Of a stretch of 64,000 nt of DNA, positions 48,080-56,562 are shown piece by piece. Where the stretch lies: positions 186,001-250,000 of the forward strand of contig NZ_CP117466.1 of assembly GCF_028621715.1 (NCBI RefSeq). The letters are read 5' to 3'. Made by a program: the position numbers and the translations under genes. Source of the stretch: Paracoccus marcusii. Lineage in GTDB: Bacteria; Pseudomonadota; Alphaproteobacteria; Rhodobacterales; Rhodobacteraceae. The stretch's first letter is position 1. Each line of letters begins with the position of its first letter. The notes under the pieces were generated by a model. It ran no database searches. It was not told where the DNA came from and saw only the letters and a program-made list of their open reading frames with translations.

Positions 48080-49210
48080 TCATGCCGAGGCCTTGGCCGT
48101 TCTTCTGGCGTGACGTTCCAGATTTTCGTCCAACGGGTTGAAGGCCTGACCGTGCAGGTCGGCGATTCGCTGCAGATCCGCGTCGCGCTGGCTGTCGGTC
48201 AGCGCGGGCCATGGCGTGTCGCCGCTGATCATGCCCCGGTCGCGCAGCATCCGCCAGGTCCGGGGAAAGTCCATCTCGCCGAACGACCCACGTCCGGGGC
48301 GCAGCGCGCCGCCCTGAACCCAGTCGCGTTCCAAGGTGTTGATCTCGAACGCGGTCATGCCGGTGAAGGTCTGCAGCTGGCGCACGAAGCCGGGTGCAAA
48401 GTCCATGCTGCGCCGCGTCAGGATCGCCACCCGCTGCGCGGCGTTGCCGACATAGGCCATCATGTGCAGCGGAGAGCAGTCGACCGTGATGATGTCCCGC
48501 GCGGCCTTGTAGTGCGCGATCTGGACCGCCGCCGGGTGCTTTTGCGGATGGAACATCTGATAGCCTTCCTGGGCCAGATACCCTTCCAGCAAGCTTTCGG
48601 CGATCAGGCCGCCGCGCTGCGCGGGCAGCAGGCTGCGCGAGACATAGATCCGTTCGGGCCCCGCCGGGTCGATCCCCGCGCCGGCATGCGCGCCGACAAA
48701 GTCGCGGAACTTGGCGCTGCCGACGGTCAGATCGCCCATGCCGACGCCTTGGCGCGGCACGTGCAGACGCTCGACCCGGGTAGGCGTGGTGATGCAGCGG
48801 ACCGGCACATCCAGTCCCAGCGAATCCATCAGCGGCCGCAGGGCCCTGAGCATCGGTTCCAGGTTGGCCGAGCTTTGCTTGGGCGTGAACAGCACGCCGT
48901 CGATCTGGCCCCGCAGCGCGTCCAGCGCCCATGCACGGGCAAAGCTTTCGGTGATGAAATGGCCGAAATGACCGTACAGCGTCCCCCCGAACATCCAGCA
49001 GCCGGACAGGGTTTCGACCGTGTCGGGCATGGCGGGGGCGGCATTCACGGGCTCCCGGCTGTTCGACCAGCTGATCGAGTTTTCGACCATCCGCCCGTCG
49101 GGTGTCAGAACGCCCGACGCCTGCTGGCGGCCCCGCCCGTCAACGGGCGGTGGCACCAGGATCGCGTCCTGAACAAGAACCAGATCGTCGGGGGCTTCGA
49201 GGTCGAACAT
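48080..49210 (-). CDS. Glycosyltransferase family 61 protein
   Basis: Predicted glycosyltransferase of 376 residues. The DUF563/GT61 core covers about 60-320: GGTLYGHFGHFITESFARAW, the RIYVSRSLLPAQRGG segment, and EGYQMFHPQKHPAAVQIA. The typical DxS-type segment is represented by ITVDCSPLHMMAYVG. Members build capsule or other surface polysaccharides. Start: the ATG at 49208-49210 (MFDLEAPDDL) has CGGAGCG upstream; a TTG at 49265-49267 would add 19 residues. The downstream esterase gene on the same strand could modify the same glycan. Confidence 0.78.
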   Translation of the reverse strand: MFDLEAPDDLVLVQDAILVPPPVDGRGRQQASGVLTPDGRMVENSISWSNSREPVNAAPAMPDTVETLSGCWMFGGTLYGHFGHFITESFARAWALDALRGQIDGVLFTPKQSSANLEPMLRALRPLMDSLGLDVPVRCITTPTRVERLHVPRQGVGMGDLTVGSAKFRDFVGAHAGAGIDPAGPERIYVSRSLLPAQRGGLIAESLLEGYLAQEGYQMFHPQKHPAAVQIAHYKAARDIITVDCSPLHMMAYVGNAAQRVAILTRRSMDFAPGFVRQLQTFTGMTAFEINTLERDWVQGGALRPGRGSFGEMDFPRTWRMLRDRGMISGDTPWPALTDSQRDADLQRIADLHGQAFNPLDENLERHARRTAKASA

Positions 49211-49422
49211 CGTCAAACGCTCCGATGGCTGCAAATCTTCGGGATGAAATGGTACATGGTGCTTCAACTTAGGAGAGAACGGTACAGGACCGCAACGATC
49301 CGGTCCAGCCGCTACGCGCCCCGGCCACGCTCAAATGCAGCAAATGCCGTTCGGACGGACGGGATGACCGCCGCAATCCACCCCGGCGGCATTCCCGTCC
49401 GGCACGCCGCGGTGTCGTGGCC

Positions 49423-49935
49423 CTATCGGGCGGTGGCCCGGCTGAACACGTCGTTCGGATAGGCCTCATCGGCGATCCGGAACGCCGTGGTGCCGACCCT
49501 GTCGAACCCGTTCCCTTGATAGAAGGCGATCGCCGGGGCGTTCTCGGCATTCGTGGTCAGCCAGACCGAACCGGCACCCTTGCCCGCCGCATGATCCAAT
49601 CCCTGGTGGAGAAGCGCCCGACCCAGACCGCGGCCTTGGTGACGCGGCTGGACATAGAGGGTTGATATCTCGGTCGTGGAGCAGCCAGCGACGGGCGCCG
49701 TCTTTCCGCTGCTGATGCGGATGAACGCGTCCGGCCCGTCGTCGTTCTGAGAGACGATGACATGTTCGTCCGGGTCGCCGATCACCGCGGCCAGCCTTGC
49801 GGGGGTGAACTGTGTCAGGGCGTAGGTGGCAAAAGCGTCGCTGACGCCGCGACGGATGTATGTGCCCAGCTAGACCTCGATCGAGATGGCGGCAAGCATC
49901 GGGGCATCGGAAGGTTCGGCAAGGCGAAATCTCAT
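49423..49935 (-). pseudogene. GNAT N-acetyltransferase broken by in-frame TAG
   Basis: Reading from the ATG at 49933-49935 gives 21 codons (MRFRLAEPSDAPMLAAISIEV), then TAG at 49870-49872. The same frame continues for 148 codons to a normal stop. The whole would be a 170-residue GNAT, the usual family length, with the acetyl-CoA loop in VQPRHQGRGLGRALL and the C-terminal AIAFYQGNGF. A tryptophan codon (TGG) at the stop would give the familiar EVWLGTY pattern, so one base change explains it. A GTG restart at 49785 would lose the first 50 residues, including the N-terminal strand and helices. Confidence 0.78.
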
Positions 49936-50054
49936 GCCATCGCCTTTGATCGGGACGTTGCGTGCGGGCCCACCGGCAACCAGTTCATACGCCGCAAATC
50001 CGGCAGGATACCGGCACCGCAGATGGCCGCGTTCCGATGGTTGGTCGGGTGCGA

Positions 50055-50780
50055 TCAGTCATGGCCGCCAGCCTGGAACAGGCTTTCGGCGGGCGCGTCC
50101 GGGGCGGGATCGCTGTCCATCGTATCCTCGGCGGACAGGATGTGGACCTGCATCATGCGTTCGGCCCAGTGCGGCTTGCGGGCGGCGATGGCGGCGGCGA
50201 TCTCCAGGTGATGTTGGGCCGAACGGCGCCGCTGCTGGGGCGTGAAGCGGCGGAAGGTGCGCGTGACCAGCGCCACGTCGACCGTCGCGCGGATCAGGTG
50301 CATCAGCCTGGGGGACTGCGTCGCCTCGGCGATCAGCGCGTGGAACCGGGCGTTTTCCTGGTCGATGCCGGCGATCAGGGCCTCGCTGTCCTCGGCGACC
50401 TGCGCCAGCGCCTGCATGCGGTGGGCGGAGGCGGTCAGCGCCTCGATCTGGGCGGGCGTCGCGCGTTCGGCGGCCTTGGCGGCGGCATAGGATTCCAGCC
50501 GCAACCGCAGTTCGAAGATCTCGCGGACCTCGTCGGCGTCGGGGACCACGCACCACAGCCCCTGCCCCTTGCGACGCTCCAGCAGTCCCTCCAGCAGCAG
50601 GCGCTTGATCGCCTCGCGGATGGGCGTGCGCGAGATGCCCAGGTCCTCGGCCAGCCCGACCTCGGTCACCTTGCGGTCGGACGGCAGGCGTCGCTCCAGG
50701 ATCGCCTGGCGCAGTTCGCGATAGGCCCGCCTGGACGCACTTTCCGCTGATTCCGGCTGCATCTCGAACCCTTCCGCCAC
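50055..50780 (-). CDS. GntR/FCD regulator of the CoA-transferase and TRAP module
   Basis: Regulator of 241 residues. The winged helix-turn-helix lies at about 15-80 (AYRELRQAILERRLPSDRKV, LGISRTPIREAIKRLLLEGL). The FCD domain follows with EVREIFELRLRLESYAAAKA; ligand-site His residues appear in NARFHALIAEA and AQHHLEIAAAI. It is divergent from the CoA-transferase gene, with a 173-base gap. An 11-base motif in that gap is nearly repeated in front of the TRAP operon, making this protein the likely regulator of both. Ligand unknown; probably the transported acid or its CoA ester. Confidence 0.87.
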   Translation of the reverse strand: MAEGFEMQPESAESASRRAYRELRQAILERRLPSDRKVTEVGLAEDLGISRTPIREAIKRLLLEGLLERRKGQGLWCVVPDADEVREIFELRLRLESYAAAKAAERATPAQIEALTASAHRMQALAQVAEDSEALIAGIDQENARFHALIAEATQSPRLMHLIRATVDVALVTRTFRRFTPQQRRRSAQHHLEIAAAIAARKPHWAERMMQVHILSAEDTMDSDPAPDAPAESLFQAGGHD

Positions 50781-50895
50781 GTGCTGCTGGGGCGCAGTTC
50801 ATCATCTGGTCGGGGGCATTACAATCCCCGGCAATGAGTGCAGGAAAGCCGGCATGCTTTACTGGAACCATAGAAAATCGATCTTCAGCCACAAA

Positions 50896-50910
50896 AATGG
50901 ATACAAATTT
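50896..50910 (+). promoter_or_regulatory. Candidate GntR operator before the CoA-transferase gene
   Basis: AATGGATACAAATTT lies 44 bases before the CoA-transferase ATG, in an AT-rich patch. It matches the site at 56000-56010 in 10 of 11 bases (AATGSATACAA). The ATACAA half resembles known FCD-type GntR sites built on TTGTATACAA. Predicted by comparison within the window only. Confidence 0.45.
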
Positions 50911-50953
50911 CAGGCCGCGCGGATTAAAACCGTCATGAACGCATCAGGGAGGG

Positions 50954-52171
50954 ATGGCGATGACAGGGAAAGCACCGTTCGGGCCGCTGCAGGGTCTGCG
51001 GGTCGTCGAGATGGGGCAGCTTTTGGCGGGACCGTTCGTCGGCAGCCGCTGCGCCGATTTCGGGGCCGATGTCATCAAGGTGGAGGCGCCGGGCAGCGGC
51101 GATCCGATCCGCAGCTGGGGCCGCCTGCAGCACGAGGGCAAGACGCTGTGGTGGCCGATCATGGCACGCAACAAGAAATCCGTCTCGATCAACCTGCGTG
51201 CCGCCGAGGGGCAGGAGCTGGCGCGGTCGCTGATCGCGCAGGCCGATGTCCTGATCGAGAACTTCAAGCCCGGCACCCTGGAACGGTGGGGCATGAGCCC
51301 GGAGCAGCTGCACGCCCTGAACCCCGGGCTGGTGATCGTGCGGGTCTCGGGCTTTGGCCAGACCGGCCCCTATGCGGCGCGACCCGGCTTTGCGTCGGTG
51401 GGCGAGGCGATGTCGGGGCTGCGCTATATCAACGGTTATCCGGACATGCCGCCGCCGCGCTATGGCATCTCGCTTGGCGACACGCTGACGGCGCTGTTCG
51501 CGTTCGAGGGGATGATGATGGCGCTGTATCACCGCGACCGGAACGGCGGGCGCGGCCAGGTGGTGGACGCGGCCATCACCGAAAGCTGCTTTGCGATGCT
51601 GGAAAGCACGGTCACGGAATATTCCAAGGCCGGAGAGGTCCGCCAGCCGTCCGGCACCGGGCTTGCCAAGATCGCGCCGTCGAACATCTATCCGGCCAGG
51701 GACGGCACCTATGTGGTGATCGCGGCCAATGTGGATGCGATGTTCCGCCGTCTGACGCAGGCGATGGGCCAGCCGCATTTGGCGGACGATCCGCGCTTCG
51801 TGACCCATATCGCGCGGGGCGAGAACGCGGAGCTGCTGGATTCGATGATTGCGAACTGGTCCGCGTCGCTGGACGTGGCCGACCTGACCGCGCGGCTGGA
51901 GCAGTTCGGCGTGGTCTTCGGCCCGATCAACTCGATCGCCGAGGTGGTCCAGGACCCGCATTTCCGCGAACGCGGCATGGTGCGTGACCATCACGACGAT
52001 GACTTCGGCACGATCACCGTCCCCGGCGTCTTCCCGGTCCTGTCCGAGACGCCCGGCGACATCGCCTGGCTGGGCCCACAGGAGGTGGGCGCGCACAACG
52101 CCGAGATCTATGCCCGGATCGGCCTTGGCGAAGAGAAGATCGAGGATCTCAAGGCGCGGGGCGTGATATGA
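50954..52171 (+). CDS. Class III (CaiB/BaiF) CoA-transferase
   Basis: CoA-transferase of 405 residues. The N-terminal LRVVEMGQLLAGPFVGSRCADFGADVIKVE (in part) and ENFKPGTLERWG are diagnostic. The catalytic Asp is Asp176 in GISLGDTLTA, followed by NGGRGQVVDAAITES. Family III enzymes move CoA between dicarboxylates such as succinate, oxalate, itaconate, glutarate and 3-hydroxy-3-methylglutarate. The next gene, an HMG-CoA-lyase-type enzyme, overlaps by four bases (ATGA), which points to activation of an acid that the lyase then cleaves. ATG at 50954 or six bases later, both behind AGGGAGGG. Confidence 0.88.
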   Translation: MAMTGKAPFGPLQGLRVVEMGQLLAGPFVGSRCADFGADVIKVEAPGSGDPIRSWGRLQHEGKTLWWPIMARNKKSVSINLRAAEGQELARSLIAQADVLIENFKPGTLERWGMSPEQLHALNPGLVIVRVSGFGQTGPYAARPGFASVGEAMSGLRYINGYPDMPPPRYGISLGDTLTALFAFEGMMMALYHRDRNGGRGQVVDAAITESCFAMLESTVTEYSKAGEVRQPSGTGLAKIAPSNIYPARDGTYVVIAANVDAMFRRLTQAMGQPHLADDPRFVTHIARGENAELLDSMIANWSASLDVADLTARLEQFGVVFGPINSIAEVVQDPHFRERGMVRDHHDDDFGTITVPGVFPVLSETPGDIAWLGPQEVGAHNAEIYARIGLGEEKIEDLKARGVI

Positions 52172-53058
52172 GCGTCACGATCTGCGAGGTCGGCCCGCGC
52201 GACGGGCTGCAGAACCTGCCGCGCCTGTTCTCGGTCCAGGAACGGGCGCATCTGATCGCCGAACTGGCGGCCGCGGGGCTGCGCCAGATCGAAGCCGTCA
52301 GCATGGTGAACCCGGCCCGCGTCCCGCAGATGGCGGATGCCGAGGCGGTGCTGGACGCGCTGCCGCCCCTGCCGGCGGTCCAGCTGTCGGCCCTGGTCCT
52401 GAACCGCAGGGGGGCCGAACGGGCGCTGGCGACCGGGGTGCGCGAACTGCGCTTTGCGGTCGTCGCGTCGGACACGTTCTGCCGGCGCAACCAGAACATG
52501 GGCAGCGACGACAGCCTCGCGGCCTTTGCCGCCGTGGCCCCGATGGTCGGCCAGGCCGGGCGGCAGCTGACCGGCGTGATCGCCACCGCCTATGGCTGCC
52601 CGTTCGAGGGAGAGATCGCGCCCGCGCGGATCGCGCAGATGGCAGAGGCGCTGCGCGCGGCGGGCGCCGACCGGATCGTGCTGGCCGACACGATCGGCGT
52701 CGCCGCCCCCCGCGACATCGCGCGGGTCCATGACGCCTGCCGCGACGCGCTGGACGGCATTGCCTGGGGCGTGCACCTGCACAACACGCGCAACACCGGC
52801 TATGCCAACCTGATGACGGCGCTGGAACGCGGCGCCGGCATCATCGATGCGTCCATCGGGGGGCTTGGCGGCTGTCCTTTTGCGCCCCGCGCCACCGGCA
52901 ACATCGCGACCGAGGACGTGCATTACCTGCTGCACCGCGAGGGGATCGACACCGGCCTGGATCACGACCGGCTGGCCCTGCTGGTGGAGTGGCTGGCCGA
53001 ACGCGTGCCGGACAAGATCACCGGCCAGCTGGCCCGCGCAGGCTGGTTCGGCGCGTAG
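52168..53058 (+). CDS. Hydroxymethylglutaryl-CoA lyase family protein
   Basis: TIM-barrel lyase of 296 residues in the HMG-CoA lyase branch of the DRE-TIM family. It has EVGPRDGLQN with Arg11 and Asp12, the metal-binding His203 and His205 in GVHLHNTRNTGYAN, the catalytic Cys236 in SIGGLGGCPFAP, and Asn245 in ATGN. These match the residues known to be needed in HMG-CoA lyase, so cleavage of HMG-CoA or a close analogue such as citramalyl-type CoA to acetyl-CoA plus a keto acid is likely. Pairing with a CoA-transferase suggests the free acid is the substrate of the pathway. Confidence 0.87.
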   Translation: MSVTICEVGPRDGLQNLPRLFSVQERAHLIAELAAAGLRQIEAVSMVNPARVPQMADAEAVLDALPPLPAVQLSALVLNRRGAERALATGVRELRFAVVASDTFCRRNQNMGSDDSLAAFAAVAPMVGQAGRQLTGVIATAYGCPFEGEIAPARIAQMAEALRAAGADRIVLADTIGVAAPRDIARVHDACRDALDGIAWGVHLHNTRNTGYANLMTALERGAGIIDASIGGLGGCPFAPRATGNIATEDVHYLLHREGIDTGLDHDRLALLVEWLAERVPDKITGQLARAGWFGA

Positions 53059-53063
53059 CCTGC

Positions 53064-53095
53064 ATCGGCGCCCGGCCGTCCGGCCGGGCGCCGAT
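53064..53095. terminator. Bidirectional hairpin between the lyase and dctM
   Basis: A 14-base perfect inverted repeat (ATCGGCGCCCGGCC, loop GTCC, complement) fits between two convergent stops. No clear U-tract, but a strong stem placed to end both transcripts. Confidence 0.7.
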
Positions 53096-53097
53096 CA

Positions 53098-54366
53098 CTA
53101 CAGCCCCGGTATCGCCAGGACGATCTGCGGGAACAGCGCGATCAGGAACACCGACCCCAGCATGATCGCGACGAAGGGCAGCGCGCCCTTGGCCACCACC
53201 GACAATGGCGCACGGTCCAGCGACTGGATCACGAACAGGTTCAGCCCGACCGGCGGGGTGATCAGCGCGACCTCGATCAGCAGCACGAAGAAGATGCCGA
53301 ACCAGATCGGATCGATGCCAAGCGCGATCACCGTCGGCATCAGCACCGGCACCATGATCAGCAGCATCGACATGCTCTCCAGGAAGAAGCCGATGAAGAT
53401 CAGCATGACCGCGATCAGCAGCAGCGCCAGCGTCGCCGTGTTGAAGTAGTCCTCGAACAGCCAGGCCAGTTGCGCGGGCAGCTGATAGAGGGTGATCGCC
53501 TGGCCGAAGATCTTGGCGCCGATGACGATCAGGAAGATGACCGTCGTCGTCTTGACCGTGTCGCGCACCGCGCCCAGGAACACCGCACGGCTAAGCCGCC
53601 CGCCCGCCGCCAGGATCAGCAACGCGACGGACGCGCCGATGCCCGAGGCCTCGGTCGGGGTGAAGATCCCGCCATAGATGCCGCCCAGGATCGTGCCCGC
53701 CAGCAGCAGCGTCGGCAGGGCGCGCCGCGTCGCGGCCAGGCGTTCGGGCCAGGTCGCGCGCGGCATCGCCTGATGGGTGCCCTGAATCGCCGATGCGATG
53801 ACCACATAGACGCCGAACAGCACGATCAGCAGGATGCCCGGACCGACGCCGGCCAGAAACAGCTGACCGATGCTTTGTTCGGTGATCGCGCCATAGATGA
53901 TCAGCGGGACCGAGGGCGGGATGATGATCCCCAGCGTGCCGCCCGCGGCCATCAGGCCCAATGTCAGACTGCGCGAATAGCCGCGCTTGACCATCTCGGG
54001 GATGGCGACGGTGCCGACGGTCGCGGCCGTGGTGATCGAGCTTCCCGAAATGGCCGAGAAGACCCCGCAGGACAGCAGCGCCGCGATGCCCAGGCCGCCG
54101 GGCCAATGCCCGACCCAGCTCTGCATCGCGACGAACAGGTCGCGCCCGATCCCCCCGCGCAGCAGCAGGTTCGACATCAGCAGGAACAGCGGGATGGCCA
54201 GCAGCACGAAATCGTTGATGCCGCCGAACAGCGTGCTGGCGACCATCGACAGCGGCAACCCGTCGATGGCCAGCAGGCCCGCACCCAGGATGCCCAGCGT
54301 GAAGGCCACCGGAATGCCGGTCATCAGCAGCGCCAGAAGCGCGCCGAAGATCAGGAACGGGGTCAT
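53098..54366 (-). CDS. dctM: TRAP transporter large permease DctM
   Basis: Large membrane subunit of a tripartite TRAP transporter, 422 residues. It has the family patterns FLIFGALLALLMTGIPVAFTLG at the start, GGIGRDLFVAMQSWVGHWPGGLG (in part), ITTAATVGTVAIPEMVKRGY, IIPPSVPLIIYGAITEQSIGQLF (in part) and ALITPPVGLNLFVIQ near the end. The ATG at 54364-54366 overlaps the dctQ stop (ATGA); a longer upstream frame lies inside dctQ. With DctP and DctQ it imports a carboxylate by Na+ gradient. Confidence 0.93.
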   Translation of the reverse strand: MTPFLIFGALLALLMTGIPVAFTLGILGAGLLAIDGLPLSMVASTLFGGINDFVLLAIPLFLLMSNLLLRGGIGRDLFVAMQSWVGHWPGGLGIAALLSCGVFSAISGSSITTAATVGTVAIPEMVKRGYSRSLTLGLMAAGGTLGIIIPPSVPLIIYGAITEQSIGQLFLAGVGPGILLIVLFGVYVVIASAIQGTHQAMPRATWPERLAATRRALPTLLLAGTILGGIYGGIFTPTEASGIGASVALLILAAGGRLSRAVFLGAVRDTVKTTTVIFLIVIGAKIFGQAITLYQLPAQLAWLFEDYFNTATLALLLIAVMLIFIGFFLESMSMLLIMVPVLMPTVIALGIDPIWFGIFFVLLIEVALITPPVGLNLFVIQSLDRAPLSVVAKGALPFVAIMLGSVFLIALFPQIVLAIPGL

Positions 54367-54920
54367 CGTCCGGCCTCCCCAGGGGCGTTGTGCGACAGCT
54401 CCTGTTCGGCGCTGCTGGCGAAATCGGGGGCGGGACGGCCCGGCAGCCGGATCAGGTCCGCCAGCGCCTGCAAGGCCAGGATCGCAAAGCCAAGGATGAT
54501 CGGCAGTTCGGCGATCCAGGTCGGCATCCGCAGCATCGAGGGCTGGCGCCGTCCGAAGGCGATCGAATCCAGCATCGACCCCGTGGCGACCCACAGAACA
54601 AAGATCGAGAACCCCAGGATCGCCACAAGGCTCAGCGCCTCGGCCGCCTTGCGGCCTGCGGGGGGCAGTTGCCCGATGACGGCGGTGATGCGGATCATGT
54701 GCCCGTCGCGCAGGCAATAGCCCATCGCCAGGAAGGTCAGCCAGATCATCACTGTGGTCGCGACGTCCGATGTCCAATGCGTGGGGGCGCGAAAGACATA
54801 GCGCGCCACCACCTCATAGGTCAGCAGCATCGTCATGGCGACGATGCCCACCTCGGACAGGCGCGCCGCGATCAGCGACAGCCCGTCCGCCAGGCGCAGC
54901 GCGCCACGGGATGCAGTCAT
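54363..54920 (-). CDS. dctQ: TRAP transporter small permease DctQ
   Basis: Small membrane subunit of 185 residues with four predicted helices, at about 22-40, 58-76, 98-116 and 138-156. MTMLLTYEVVARYVFRAPTHWTSDVATTV (in part) matches the DctQ consensus (E-x2-x-R-Y-x-F, then W). It links the periplasmic binding protein to DctM. The stop overlaps dctM by four bases and the start lies 10 bases after the dctP stop. Confidence 0.9.
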   Translation of the reverse strand: MTASRGALRLADGLSLIAARLSEVGIVAMTMLLTYEVVARYVFRAPTHWTSDVATTVMIWLTFLAMGYCLRDGHMIRITAVIGQLPPAGRKAAEALSLVAILGFSIFVLWVATGSMLDSIAFGRRQPSMLRMPTWIAELPIILGFAILALQALADLIRLPGRPAPDFASSAEQELSHNAPGEAGR

Positions 54921-54930
54921 GCCCCTGCCC

Positions 54931-55926
54931 TCAGCGCAGCGCGTCCAGCGCCGTCAGAAGCTGGTCTCCCGCCTCGCCTGCCTCCTGGCGGAACTGCTCG
55001 ACCGCGGGGCGGGTGGCCTCCTGCCAGACGGCGATCTGCTCGGGCGTCAGTTCGGTGACGGTCGCATGGCCGTTCTCGGCCAGCCACTGCGCGGCCTCGA
55101 CATTCTCGGCCTCGGTCTCGGCGCGCATCTTCTCCTCGGCGCGGATGGCGGCCTCGGTCATCCAGGCCTGCTCCTGTTCAGACATGCTGTCCCACAGGGC
55201 CGGGTTGATGACCGCGATGAATTCGGCCAGGCCGTGGCTGGTCATTGTGACATGATCCATCACCTCATAAAGCGCGCGCGACTTGACCGCGGTGGTCCCG
55301 CTCATCCCGATATCGACCAGGCCGCGCTGATAGGCCACGAACTGCTCGGCGCCGCCGACAACCACCGCCGACCCGCCCACGGCCTCGATCAGATCGCCGG
55401 TCGGCTTGCCGGTCGCACGCACCATCTTGCCGCGCATGTCCTCCGGAGAGACGACCGGCGCGCCCTTGGACAGCATCTGCACGGGACCGTAGTCCTGCCA
55501 CCACAGCACCTTGGACCCGGCCTCCAGCAGCAGGTTGTCAAAGGTCGTGCGGAACGCGCCCTTACGGTCGGCGGCGCGCGCCAGGATCTGATAGTCCGGG
55601 AACATGAACGCGACCGAAAAGATGCCGGCTGCCGGGACGGACCCCGCATATTCGTCGGCCAGCACGATGCCCATGTCGATCGCGCCGCTGGAGATCGCCT
55701 GCGGCACCTCCTGCCCCTTGAACAGCGACGCGCTGTCAAAGACGCGCACGGTCATCTCGCCGCCGGAAATCTCGTTCAGCTGTTCGGCGAAATAATGGGT
55801 GTTCGCGCCGACGGGGTGGTTAGCACCGACCTGGACGGTCATGCGCAAGGTCCGCTCGGCCGATGCATCCCCGGCCATCAGGCACATCGCGCCGCTCATG
55901 ACGGCCGCCGCTATCGCGTGTTTCAT
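54931..55926 (-). CDS. dctP: TRAP transporter substrate-binding protein DctP
   Basis: Periplasmic binding protein of 331 residues. A signal peptide (MKHAIAAAVMSGAMCLMAGDASA) is followed by the DctP fold: HPVGANTHYFAEQLNEISGGEMTVRVF (in part), DLIEAVGGSAVVVGGAEQFVAYQRGLVDIGMSGTT (in part). The conserved Arg that clamps the substrate carboxylate is likely in GKMVRATGKP. ATG at 55924-55926 has AGGGAGGAAGTG upstream. First gene of the dctPQM operon; its substrate is inferred to be the acid handled by the neighbouring CoA-transferase and lyase. Confidence 0.9.
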   Translation of the reverse strand: MKHAIAAAVMSGAMCLMAGDASAERTLRMTVQVGANHPVGANTHYFAEQLNEISGGEMTVRVFDSASLFKGQEVPQAISSGAIDMGIVLADEYAGSVPAAGIFSVAFMFPDYQILARAADRKGAFRTTFDNLLLEAGSKVLWWQDYGPVQMLSKGAPVVSPEDMRGKMVRATGKPTGDLIEAVGGSAVVVGGAEQFVAYQRGLVDIGMSGTTAVKSRALYEVMDHVTMTSHGLAEFIAVINPALWDSMSEQEQAWMTEAAIRAEEKMRAETEAENVEAAQWLAENGHATVTELTPEQIAVWQEATRPAVEQFRQEAGEAGDQLLTALDALR

Positions 55927-56277
55927 CACTTCCTCCCTGATATTCCCGGCCCCTCGCCGTGATCCGGCCGCTCCTCCCCGAGCGCCGGCCCCTTTAGATA
56001 ATGCATACAATATTTTTGCTGTAAAGCGGCGCAGACGATCTGGTATCGCCGTTCAACGTGCAGAAAGGGCATCGACGAATAATAGTATCGGCCGCCCAAC
56101 TCGCCTTGCACACAATTTCCGTCAAGGGTTCGTCCCTTGACCGGTGGCCCGATGCTTTGAGCAACGCCACCTTCCCGGCATCCAAAGCAGCGTCAATCGA
56201 CCGCGACCGGTGCGAACCCGATTGCCGTCATGGGCGCGATGGTGTCGTATCGGCGGCGAAGCGATCAGGGACCTACA
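55927..56277. other. Regulatory gap between dctP and the SH3 lipoprotein gene
   Basis: A 351-base intergenic stretch that starts divergent genes. It holds the dctP ribosome site, the candidate operator and promoter at 55997-56025, and an AT-rich patch around 56000-56110. I see no convincing coding frame. Confidence 0.6.
55997..56025 (-). promoter_or_regulatory. Candidate dctP promoter with GntR operator
   Basis: On the minus strand TTTACA (56020-56025) and ATTATC (55997-56002) are 17 bases apart. AATGCATACAA (56000-56010) overlaps the -10 and spacer, where a bound repressor would block polymerase. The same motif, with one change, precedes the CoA-transferase gene. Confidence 0.5.
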
Positions 56278-56556
56278 ATGCGACCATATCTTGCCGCCTT
56301 TCTTGCGCTCATGACGGTCACGGCCTGCGCGGTCGGCTCCGGCGCGGTGGTGCAGGGTGCCGGCCCCGACGACCTTCTCAAGCTGCGCGAGGGGCCGGGG
56401 CTGAACCACAGGATCATCATCGGCCTGCCCGACGGCACGCGCCTGACGCGCCAGAACTGCGTGACCACCGACGGCAAGGTCTGGTGCAGGGTGATGCTTG
56501 CCGACCGGCCCAGCGTCTCGGGCTATGTGGCGGCAGAATACCTGGCGCATCGCTGA
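56278..56556 (+). CDS. Small SH3-domain lipoprotein
   Basis: Secreted protein of 92 residues. The signal peptide MRPYLAAFLALMTVTAC ends in VTAC, a good lipobox with Cys17. The mature part is a bacterial SH3 domain: LLKLREGPGLNHRIIIGLPDG, then VWCRVMLADRPSVSGYVAAEYL (in part). Two other cysteines near residues 61 and 70 could pair. Such domains often bind peptidoglycan or proteins at the envelope. ATG at 56278; the ribosome site (CAGGGACC) is moderate. Convergent with metF. Confidence 0.75.
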   Translation: MRPYLAAFLALMTVTACAVGSGAVVQGAGPDDLLKLREGPGLNHRIIIGLPDGTRLTRQNCVTTDGKVWCRVMLADRPSVSGYVAAEYLAHR

Positions 56557-56562
56557 CGGCGG

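Noticed and set aside
56122..56277. Riboswitch before the SH3 gene or metF
   Set aside because: No conserved SAM, B12 or folate riboswitch core was recognised in this gap or before metV; the gap looks like plain promoter sequence.
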